Source: Pseudomonadota bacterium
GTDB lineage: Bacteria > Pseudomonadota > Alphaproteobacteria > Sphingomonadales > Sphingomonadaceae
NCBI GenBank assembly: GCA_023424275.1
Contig: JAFAED010000390.1
Coordinates: 1-5,042, forward strand
Direction of reading: 5' to 3'
Length of the DNA: 5,042 bases
Numbering within the stretch: the stretch's first letter is position 1; each line of letters opens with the position of its first letter. Below are positions 1 to 5,042 of the stretch, piece by piece. The position numbers and the translations under genes are program-made. The notes under the pieces were generated by a model, which was not told the DNA's origin, made no database searches, and was given only the letters and a program-made list of their open reading frames with translations.

Positions 1-402
1 GGCGAGGTTCGGCATGATTTCGGCGATGTCGGCGTGTCGCTGTTCGGCGATTATGTCCGCGCGAAGTTCAAGGACGGGCTCGGCAACCTGCCGCGCATTC
101 CGGCGGGGCGCATCGGCGCGCGCGCCGACGGGCGCTCGGGCCCACTATCCGCCGACGTCGAATATTATCATGTCTTCGAACAGGACCGGATCGCAGCGTT
201 CGAGACACGGACTCAAGGTTACGACATGCTCAACGCGACGCTTGCCTACAAGATGGAGCTCGGGCCGAAGGCCGATGCCGAATTGTTCGTGCGCGCGACC
301 AATCTGACCAACGAGCTTGCCTATAATCACGCATCCTTCATCAAAAATGCGTCGCCGCTGCGCGGACGCAATTTCGTTTTCGGGTTGCGCACCAGCTTCT
401 AG
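1..402 (+). CDS. TonB-dependent outer-membrane receptor, C-terminal part (ZnuD-like tail)
   Basis: Only the last 133 residues are inside the window; the frame is open at base 1 and ends at a TAG. The fragment reads as the final strands of a 22-strand beta-barrel: alternating polar and hydrophobic stretches, the segment LPRIPAGRIGAR near residues 39-50, FETRTQGYDMLNATLAY near 70-86, a typical 'FVRATNLTNELAYNH' strand and turn, and a terminal phenylalanine in FVFGLRTSF, the signal for Bam-dependent barrel insertion. Such receptors import a scarce ligand across the outer membrane using TonB-ExbBD energy. The SFIKNASPLRGRNF ending recalls ZnuD-like receptors (zinc or haem uptake), but this is from memory of the family and the plug, which would help decide, is missing. 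Ligand: undetermined. It converges on the methyltransferase gene, so the two are not co-transcribed. Family call secure, subtype weak. Confidence 0.88.
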   Translation, partial: GEVRHDFGDVGVSLFGDYVRAKFKDGLGNLPRIPAGRIGARADGRSGPLSADVEYYHVFEQDRIAAFETRTQGYDMLNATLAYKMELGPKADAELFVRATNLTNELAYNHASFIKNASPLRGRNFVFGLRTSF

Positions 403-417
403 GCCAAAGGGGGCGGC

Positions 418-454
418 CGGAAGGGGGGCATTTAGTCCCGCGCCCCTCCTTCCG
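418..454. terminator. GC-rich stem-loop between convergent genes, possible bidirectional terminator
   Basis: The left arm CGGAAGGGGGGC (418-429) pairs with GCCCCTCCTTCCG (442-454), giving a 12-bp stem with one bulged base and a 12-base loop. It lies in the 71-base gap between the receptor stop (402) and the methyltransferase stop (474), where a terminator serving both strands is expected. There is no clear T-run on either side, so it is not a textbook intrinsic terminator; it could instead act as a 3'-end stabilising hairpin. Confidence 0.4.
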
Positions 455-473
455 CCGATCTGCTGCGTGCAGG

Positions 474-1256
474 TCAGACGGGCTCGGCCGCCAGCACATA
501 GTCGAAGCCGTGGCGCAGTCCGTCCGCGCTTTCGGCAAGCGCCAGCGCTTCGGCGCGCAGCGCTTCCCCCCGCGCGGCGAGCGCTGCGGCGAGGCCGCGA
601 TCGGCAATCTTCGCGAGCCGCGGGGCGCACATGTCGATCTGGCTGTTGACGAAGCGGTCCTTGTAGCGGTTCGCGAAACGCTTGGCGGCGATGACGCGAT
701 ATCGGGACGCCTCGAGATGATCGACCGCCCATTGCGACGGATATTCGCGGTAGGGCTGCTCGCCCGCGAGCAGCAGGCAGGCGTCGCGGAAACGCCCTAT
801 CTCCCACACGAGTCGCCCGGCTTCGCTGTCGGGTTCGCCGACGACATAGGGCTCGAGCCCCACGACATAAAGCCGCTGCCCGACCAGCGGCCGCAGCCGT
901 GCGAACAGCCGGTGCTGGAAATAGGGCGCGAAGCCGTCGATCGCGCCGAGCAGATAGTCGGCGAGCACCGTGTCGTAGCGCTCGCCGGCGAGCAGCGCCG
1001 GATCGGCCCAGTTGCCGACGATAATCCGGTCGTCCGGCCGGCGCTTTGCGGCGATGGCATCGGCCGTTTGCGCGGCATGGGCTTCGGCGCCGCTTACTGC
1101 GGTCCAGCGGTCGGTCCTGAGCGATCCGACCCAGCCGATCGAATGCGTGCCGGTCCCGGCATCGAGGAAGCGGCCCCAGGGAAGCGAGCCGTGGATTTTG
1201 GCGATTTCGTGGAAGAGCCCGGAATCGGACTGGTCGGCGTCGGGGCTTGTCTGCAT
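474..1256 (-). CDS. Class I SAM-dependent methyltransferase-like protein, substrate unknown
   Basis: Encodes 260 residues from the ATG at 1256-1254 to the TGA at 476-474. Residues 30-36 read FLDAGTG, the glycine-rich SAM-binding motif I of Rossmann-fold methyltransferases (hhDxGxG). GNWADP (81-86) and DTVLADYLLG (95-104) fit the later strands that hold the SAM adenosine and the motif IV position. The second half, with many Arg, Tyr and Ala residues (YREYPSQWAVDHLEASRY near 170-187), has no motif I recognise and probably determines substrate choice. No signal peptide or membrane segment is visible, so it is probably cytosolic. A TTG two codons upstream (1262) is an alternative start; ATG is preferred. 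No Shine-Dalgarno sequence precedes it, and a candidate promoter suggests a leaderless message. It lies downstream of guaA in the same direction but 264 bases away, so it is probably a separate transcription unit. The overlapping opposite-strand frames lack any family motif. Confidence 0.78.
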   Translation of the reverse strand: MQTSPDADQSDSGLFHEIAKIHGSLPWGRFLDAGTGTHSIGWVGSLRTDRWTAVSGAEAHAAQTADAIAAKRRPDDRIIVGNWADPALLAGERYDTVLADYLLGAIDGFAPYFQHRLFARLRPLVGQRLYVVGLEPYVVGEPDSEAGRLVWEIGRFRDACLLLAGEQPYREYPSQWAVDHLEASRYRVIAAKRFANRYKDRFVNSQIDMCAPRLAKIADRGLAAALAARGEALRAEALALAESADGLRHGFDYVLAAEPV

Positions 1257-1260
1257 GATC

Positions 1261-1288
1261 AATGATATAGAGTATCATTCCGAATGAT
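1261..1288. promoter_or_regulatory. Overlapping palindromes, candidate operator over the methyltransferase promoter
   Basis: Two inverted repeats share an arm. AATGATA (1261-1267) and TATCATT (1273-1279) form a perfect 7-5-7 palindrome, and ATCATTC (1274-1280) and GAATGAT (1282-1288) form a perfect 7-1-7 palindrome. The hexamer TGATCA flanks the unit on both sides (1256-1261 and 1285-1290). The array spans the proposed -10 and reaches the -35, so a bound protein would block polymerase. The ATGAT/ATCAT words and the 7-1-7 form resemble Fur-type boxes, but the match is not good enough to name the regulator. Confidence 0.5.
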
Positions 1289-1291
1289 CAA
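1264..1291 (-). promoter_or_regulatory. Candidate promoter of the methyltransferase gene, leaderless arrangement
   Basis: Read on the minus strand, TTGATC (1291-1286) and TATATC (1269-1264) are separated by 16 bases; each matches the sigma-70 consensus at 4 of 6 positions. Only seven bases lie between the -10 hexamer and the ATG at 1256, so transcription would begin at or within a base or two of the start codon. The lack of a Shine-Dalgarno sequence agrees with this. The reading is inferred from spacing alone. Confidence 0.4.
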
Positions 1292-1464
1292 ACTTGAATG
1301 TCTGTAACCGCCCGCGCCGCCCGATCTGATACTTCGACGAAAAACCAGGCCCAAAATACCGTCAAAAACACGTTTAAATTATATCGCTATGAATTCGGCA
1401 TTTGACGTGAATGGTACAGGGTTCAACGAGATATGGCTCGTCGATGATGCGGAATTTACGGCAT

Positions 1465-1487
1465 CAGGCGCGCAGCGCAAATGCCTG
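1465..1487 (-). terminator. Weak stem-loop downstream of guaA, possible terminator
   Basis: CAGGC (1465-1469) and GCCTG (1483-1487) form a five-bp stem around a 13-base GC-rich loop that contains a further GCGC self-pairing. An overlapping six-bp pair, TGATGC (1445-1450) with GCATCA (1461-1466), lies just beyond it in the guaA direction. The site is 34 bases or more past the guaA stop. No U-tract follows, so termination here is only a possibility. Confidence 0.22.
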
Positions 1488-1520
1488 TAAATAAACAATA
1501 ACATACTGAAAACTCTCGAT

Positions 1521-3107
1521 TCACTCCCACTCGATCGTGCCCGGCGGTTTCGAGGTATAGTCGTACACCACGCGGTTGATCCCCTGCACCTCGTTGATGA
1601 TGCGCGTCGCGCAGCGGCTCAGGAAGCTCGCGTCGAAGGGGTAGATGTCGGCGGTCATGCCGTCGGTCGAGGTCACGGCGCGGAGCGCGCAGACATGGTC
1701 GTAGGTGCGGCCGTCGCCCATCACGCCGACGGTCTTGACGGGGAGCAGCACGGCGAATGCCTGCCAGATCGCATCGTAGAGCCCGGCATTGCGGATCTCT
1801 TCGAGATAGACGGCGTCGGCTTTGCGCAAGATGTCACAGCGCTCCTTGCTGACTTCGCCGGGAATGCGGATCGCGAGGCCGGGGCCGGGGAAGGGGTGGC
1901 GGCCGACGAAGATATCGGGGAGCCCCAGCTCCTTGCCGAGCAGGCGGACCTCGTCCTTGAACAGCTCGCGCAAGGGTTCGACGAGCTTCATGTTCATGCG
2001 CTCGGGCAGGCCGCCGACATTGTGGTGGCTCTTGATCGTCACGCTCGGCCCGCCGGTGAAGGACACGCTTTCGATGACGTCGGGATAGAGCGTGCCCTGT
2101 GCCAGGAAGTCGGTGCCGCCGATCTTCTTCGCTTCTTCCTCGAAGACATTGATGAATTCTGCGCCGATGAACTTGCGCTTCTTTTCGGGGTCGGTGACGC
2201 CGGCAAGACCGCTCATAAAGCGTTCCTCGGCGTCGACGACGACGAGCGGGATGTTGTAATGGTCGCGGAACAGGCGCTCGACCTGTTCGCGCTCGTTCAT
2301 GCGCAGCAGGCCGTGGTCGACGAAGACGCAGGTGAGCTGCTCGCCGATCGCTTCGTGGATCAGTACCGCCGCGACCGCGCTGTCGACGCCGCCCGACAGA
2401 CCGCAGAGTACGCGCTGGTCGCCCACTTGTTCGCGGATTTCGGCGATTTTCGTCGCGCGGAACTCGGCCATCGTCCAGTCGCCCGAACAACCGCAAACGT
2501 GACGGACGAAATTGGCGATCAGCTTCGCGCCGTCGGGGGTGTGCACGACCTCGGGATGGAACTGCGTGCCATAATAGCGGCGCTCGTCGTCGGCGATGAG
2601 CGCGAAGGGGGCGCCGTCGCTGATCGCGACGATACGAAAGCCGGTCGCGAATTGGGTGACGCGGTCGCCATGGCTCATCCACACCTGATGGCGCTCGCCG
2701 ACCTCCCACAGACCGTCGAACAGGACGCAAGGTTCGGTGACGGTCAGGAAGGCGCGGCCGAATTCCCCGTCGCGCTCGCCATCGGCACCGCCGGGTTCGA
2801 CCTGGCCGCCGAGCTGCTGGCTCATCACCTGCTGGCCGTAACAGATGCCGAGGATCGGGAGGCCGCTGTCGAAGATCGATTGCGGCGCGCGCGGGCTGCC
2901 GGCGGCGGGGACCGAGGCGGGCGAGCCCGACAGGATCACGCCCTTGGGCTTCATCCGTTCGAGCGCGGCCTCGGCGGCGCTGAACGGGACGATCTCGCTA
3001 TACACGCCGGCTTCGCGGACGCGGCGGGCGATGAGCTGGGTGACCTGCGATCCGAAGTCGACGATCAGGATCGATTCGGGGGCGGCGGACGAGTCGGGAG
3101 TCGGCAT
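1521..3107 (-). CDS. guaA: GMP synthase (glutamine-hydrolysing)
   Basis: Makes GMP from XMP, ATP and glutamine, the last step of de novo guanine nucleotide synthesis, in the cytosol. The 528 residues match the usual length of about 520-525. The N-terminal class I glutamine amidotransferase domain (about 12-205) starts with [20 protein letters not shown] and carries nucleophile Cys89 in GICYGQ and the partners His184 and Glu186 in QFHPEV. The ATP-pyrophosphatase domain has the P-loop SGGVDS at 238-243. The C-terminal dimerisation and XMP-binding domain has [11 protein letters not shown] at 404-414 and the standard ending PPGTIEWE. No key residue is missing. The ATG at 3107 is chosen because conserved sequence starts about 11 residues later. 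An in-frame ATG at 3134 would add nine residues and a GTG at 3200 thirty-one; none of the three has a strong Shine-Dalgarno sequence. It is divergent from the receptor gene, and the 207 bases between them must hold both promoters. Confidence 0.98.
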   Translation of the reverse strand: MPTPDSSAAPESILIVDFGSQVTQLIARRVREAGVYSEIVPFSAAEAALERMKPKGVILSGSPASVPAAGSPRAPQSIFDSGLPILGICYGQQVMSQQLGGQVEPGGADGERDGEFGRAFLTVTEPCVLFDGLWEVGERHQVWMSHGDRVTQFATGFRIVAISDGAPFALIADDERRYYGTQFHPEVVHTPDGAKLIANFVRHVCGCSGDWTMAEFRATKIAEIREQVGDQRVLCGLSGGVDSAVAAVLIHEAIGEQLTCVFVDHGLLRMNEREQVERLFRDHYNIPLVVVDAEERFMSGLAGVTDPEKKRKFIGAEFINVFEEEAKKIGGTDFLAQGTLYPDVIESVSFTGGPSVTIKSHHNVGGLPERMNMKLVEPLRELFKDEVRLLGKELGLPDIFVGRHPFPGPGLAIRIPGEVSKERCDILRKADAVYLEEIRNAGLYDAIWQAFAVLLPVKTVGVMGDGRTYDHVCALRAVTSTDGMTADIYPFDASFLSRCATRIINEVQGINRVVYDYTSKPPGTIEWE

Positions 3108-3159
3108 GGCTGGCCGATAAGGAAGCCGGGCCATGCTGTCCAGCGGTCGATATCGGCTG

Positions 3160-3181
3160 TTGGTGGGAAGTTGGTAGGAAC
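3160..3181. repeat. 11-bp tandem direct repeat in the guaA leader
   Basis: TTGGTGGGAAG (3160-3170) is followed directly by TTGGTAGGAAC (3171-3181), two copies differing at two positions. The 11-base period is about one helical turn. The repeat lies 53-74 bases upstream of the guaA ATG and abuts the GCGACA array. It could be part of a binding site or simply a local duplication. Confidence 0.45.
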
Positions 3182-3182
3182 T

Positions 3183-3219
3183 GCGACAGTCGCGACACAT
3201 TGTTGCGACAATTGCGACA
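3183..3219. promoter_or_regulatory. Four phased GCGACA direct repeats between guaA and the receptor gene
   Basis: GCGACA occurs at 3183, 3192, 3205 and 3214 (TGTCGC on the guaA strand). Start-to-start steps are 9, 13 and 9 bases, so the array is two pairs with a 22-base period, roughly two helical turns. Inside it, GCGAC-A-GTCGC (3183-3193) and ATTGT-TGCG-ACAAT (3199-3212) are inverted repeats. The array lies 76 bases from the guaA ATG and 95 from the receptor ATG, where a regulator could act on either gene or both. Order and spacing are read directly from the sequence; binding by a regulator is inferred and its identity unknown. Confidence 0.5.
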
Positions 3220-3303
3220 TAAATGAACCGCGAACAAAGGGCGGCGTCAGCGGGCGTTAAGTCCTGTCATGCCAAGAAAAAACGAAGACAGAAAAGAAAC
3301 AAA

Positions 3304-3307
3304 AAGG
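3304..3307 (+). promoter_or_regulatory. Ribosome-binding site of the right-hand receptor gene
   Basis: AAGG ends seven bases before the ATG at 3315, a suitable distance for a short Shine-Dalgarno sequence. It closes a 38-base stretch (3271-3308) that contains no T and is 24/38 A, which should keep the leader unstructured. It supports the ATG at 3315, which also gives a proper signal peptide. Confidence 0.55.
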
Positions 3308-3314
3308 CTCTCCC

Positions 3315-5042
3315 ATGAATAACGTCCGCCTCGTCCTTTCCGTGCGTGCCGCCCTGCTGGCGGCGGGTGCCTCGTTCGTGCTGCCGGCGATGGCCCAAAC
3401 GCCGATCGGCCCGTCGCCCGCGGCCGCAGCGGCCGAACAGCCCGCCGAGCCGGTGGCTGCAGCCCCCGAAACGATCGAAGATGCCTATGACGATTATAGC
3501 GAGGACGAAATCATCGTCACCGCGCCGCGGCTGGCGGGCCAACTCGACACCGACATCAAGGCCGAGGCCGAACTCGATGAGGCGGCGATCGCGAGCTATG
3601 GCGTGTCGAACGTTTCTGAACTGCTCGACGCGCTCGCGCCGCAGACGCGCTCCGGGCGCGGGCGCGGCGGCGGCCGCCCGGTCATCCTCGTCAACGGCCG
3701 GCGCATCGGCGGCTTTGGCGAAGTTCGCAACCTGCCGCCCGAAGCGATCGCCAAGGTCGAAGTCTTCCCCGAGGAAGTCGCGCTGCAATATGGCTATTCG
3801 GCCGACGAGCGCGTCGTCAACATGGTGCTCAAGCCCAATTTCCGGCAAATCGCGGTCGAAGGCGAGGGCGGCATCCCGACGCAGGGCGGGCGCTTTCAGA
3901 GCGAAATCCAGCCGAGCTTCCTGGCGATCGGCAAGAATGGCCGCGTCAACATCAACGCCGGCTGGGATCACAAGACGATGCTGCTCGAAAGCGAGCGGAA
4001 CCTCGATTATGACGACCCGGCGCAGGCCGCCGAGGCTCCGGCACGCAGCCTGCTCGGCGCGTCCGACGAATATTCGATCGACGCGACGATCCAGCGCAGC
4101 CTGAACAAGACGACCGATGCCTCTATCAACGTGCGCCTCGACCAGACCGACACGCTGTCGCTGCTCGGTCCCGGCGTCGGCGGCGTCGACGACCCGCTCG
4201 AACGCGACAGTCGCGCGCGCAACCTGACCTCGACCGCCAGCGTCAACGGGATGCTGGGCGACTGGCGCTGGTCGGTGTCGGGCAATTATGCCGATTCCGA
4301 TCAGCTAACCTACACCGATCGGATCACGGGAACCCGCGACCGGTTCGAGAGCAGTCAGCAGACCTTCGGCGGGAACGCCAATTTGTCGGGTACCGTGACC
4401 GAAGGTTGGGCCGGACCCATCCGCCTGTCGATGACGGGCAGCTATTCGGGGCTGCGCTTCGACAGCCGTTCCGACAATGCCAACGGGGTCACGACGACCG
4501 ACCTCGCGCGCGACCTGCCGAGCGTGTTCGGTTCGTTGACCGTGCCGCTGCTCGACCCCGAATATGAGGTCGGCAATATCGGCCGCGTCTCGTTGACGCT
4601 GAGCGGGCAGGTGCAGGATCCCAGTGATTTTCAGGCGCTCAAAAGCTGGGGCGCGAACCTCAACTGGGGCGTGACCGACAATCTCTCGCTGATCGCCAGC
4701 TTTAACCAGGATGAGGCGGCGCCCGGCATCCAGCAACTCGGTGCGGCGCCGCTGGTGACGCCCGCGGTGACCTATTATGATTTTGCGACCGGGCAGACGG
4801 TCCAGATCACGACGACAACGGGGGGCAATCCCTTCCTGCTCGCCGAACAGCGCCGCGTTTTGAAGCTGGGCCTCAACTGGTCGCCGCCGATGATCGAGGG
4901 GCTGAATTTCTCGATCAATTATAACCGCAACAAAAGCTATGACACGGCGAACAGCTTGCCGCTGCTGACCCCCGAGATCGAGGCGGCCTTCCCCGATCGC
5001 GTCACGCGCGATGTCAACGGCGTCTTGCTCGCTATCGACCAG
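3315..5042 (+). CDS. TonB-dependent outer-membrane receptor, N-terminal part, divergent plug
   Basis: The frame runs open from the ATG at 3315 to the window edge: 576 codons, with the C-terminus missing. Residues 1-27 are a signal peptide (Arg5 and Arg11, a hydrophobic core, cleavage after AMA before Gln28). An Ala/Pro-rich then acidic linker (about 28-63) leads to the probable TonB box DEIIVTA (64-70). The plug spans about 70-175: a Gly/Arg-rich run at 112-121, ILVNGRRIGG (124-133), IAKVEVFPEEVALQYGY (145-161) and RVVNMVLK (166-173). Where most receptors read VEVLRGP, then YGS and GGVINI, this one has VEVFPEE, YGY and VVNM. I recall this variant from a large sphingomonad receptor group. From about 178 on the sequence alternates like beta-strands of a 22-strand barrel. 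Its role is energised import across the outer membrane; the ligand cannot be told. It is divergent from guaA. An opposite-strand frame at 3267-3971 is a shadow. Confidence 0.92.
   Translation, partial: MNNVRLVLSVRAALLAAGASFVLPAMAQTPIGPSPAAAAAEQPAEPVAAAPETIEDAYDDYSEDEIIVTAPRLAGQLDTDIKAEAELDEAAIASYGVSNVSELLDALAPQTRSGRGRGGGRPVILVNGRRIGGFGEVRNLPPEAIAKVEVFPEEVALQYGYSADERVVNMVLKPNFRQIAVEGEGGIPTQGGRFQSEIQPSFLAIGKNGRVNINAGWDHKTMLLESERNLDYDDPAQAAEAPARSLLGASDEYSIDATIQRSLNKTTDASINVRLDQTDTLSLLGPGVGGVDDPLERDSRARNLTSTASVNGMLGDWRWSVSGNYADSDQLTYTDRITGTRDRFESSQQTFGGNANLSGTVTEGWAGPIRLSMTGSYSGLRFDSRSDNANGVTTTDLARDLPSVFGSLTVPLLDPEYEVGNIGRVSLTLSGQVQDPSDFQALKSWGANLNWGVTDNLSLIASFNQDEAAPGIQQLGAAPLVTPAVTYYDFATGQTVQITTTTGGNPFLLAEQRRVLKLGLNWSPPMIEGLNFSINYNRNKSYDTANSLPLLTPEIEAAFPDRVTRDVNGVLLAIDQ

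Larger units (their letters stand above)
1257..1520. other. Intergenic region between guaA and the methyltransferase gene
   Basis: This 264-base gap is clearly richer in A and T than the coding DNA on both sides, notably at 1340-1385 and 1487-1515. Besides the palindromic promoter and the weak stem-loop it contains a perfect TATAAT on the minus strand (1383-1378) without a good -35 partner, and a 33-codon plus-strand open frame (1389-1490) without a ribosome-binding site. I see no tRNA, known riboswitch or repeat array here. Confidence 0.6.

Noticed and set aside
510..1265. A 251-codon plus-strand frame opposite the methyltransferase
   Set aside because: No recognisable motif and fully explained as the antisense shadow of a GC-rich gene.
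145..1278. A 377-codon minus-strand frame overlapping both the receptor tail and the methyltransferase
   Set aside because: Very rich in arginine, crosses the receptor gene, and lacks motifs; the frame at 474-1256 has the SAM-binding signature.
1257..1520. Possible tRNA or mobile-element remnant in the AT-richer gap
   Set aside because: No cloverleaf arms, no T-loop sequence, no terminal inverted repeats or target duplications.
3108..3200. Possible purine riboswitch in the guaA leader
   Set aside because: The conserved junction bases and three-way helix layout of known purine riboswitches are not visible; only short local pairing is seen.
1695..3260. A 521-codon open frame on the plus strand, antisense to guaA
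   Set aside because: It mirrors the high-GC coding pattern of guaA on the opposite strand, is rich in Ala, Asp and Gly as such shadows are, and has no family motif, while the minus strand carries every GuaA motif.
3264..3270. CTGTCAT, identical to a PhoB half-site
   Set aside because: A Pho box needs a second copy 11 bases away and none is present on either side.
3267..3971. Minus-strand 234-codon frame opposite the receptor start
   Set aside because: Shadow of the receptor gene, which has signal peptide, TonB box, plug and ribosome-binding site on the plus strand.

Overview
This 5,042-base window is GC-rich and looks chromosomal. It most likely comes from an alphaproteobacterium of the order Sphingomonadales (Sphingopyxis, Sphingomonas or a close relative). 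Evidence for this is two TonB-dependent outer-membrane receptors of sphingomonad style, one with the DEIIVTA-type TonB box common in that group, and a housekeeping GuaA whose sequence looks alphaproteobacterial. The placement rests on recognising protein families; no database search was run.

Layout from left to right. Positions 1-402 (+) hold the last 133 residues of a TonB-dependent receptor whose C-terminus resembles ZnuD-like receptors. A 71-base convergent gap with a GC-rich stem-loop (418-454) follows. Positions 474-1256 (-) encode a 260-residue protein that looks like a class I SAM-dependent methyltransferase of unknown substrate. Its promoter region is unusual: nested AATGAT/ATCATT palindromes cover a plausible -35/-10 pair placed so close to the ATG that the mRNA may be leaderless. 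A 264-base AT-richer gap (1257-1520) separates it from guaA (1521-3107, -), GMP synthase, which is complete with all catalytic motifs. A 207-base divergent control region (3108-3314) lies between guaA and the second receptor. It holds four GCGACA hexamers in a regular 9/13/9 pattern, an 11-bp tandem repeat and a T-free, A-rich leader. From 3315 to the right edge (+) runs the first 576 residues of a second TonB-dependent receptor with signal peptide, TonB box, a divergent plug and the first part of the barrel.

The genes do not form one obvious pathway. guaA is purine housekeeping, the two receptors are energised outer-membrane importers of unknown ligand, and the methyltransferase may or may not be co-transcribed with guaA. 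No mobile element, CRISPR array, tRNA, rRNA or defence system was seen. The most interesting features are in the non-coding DNA: the phased GCGACA array between guaA and the receptor, and the palindromic, possibly leaderless promoter of the methyltransferase. Neither shows a previously undescribed system; both are testable regulatory candidates.
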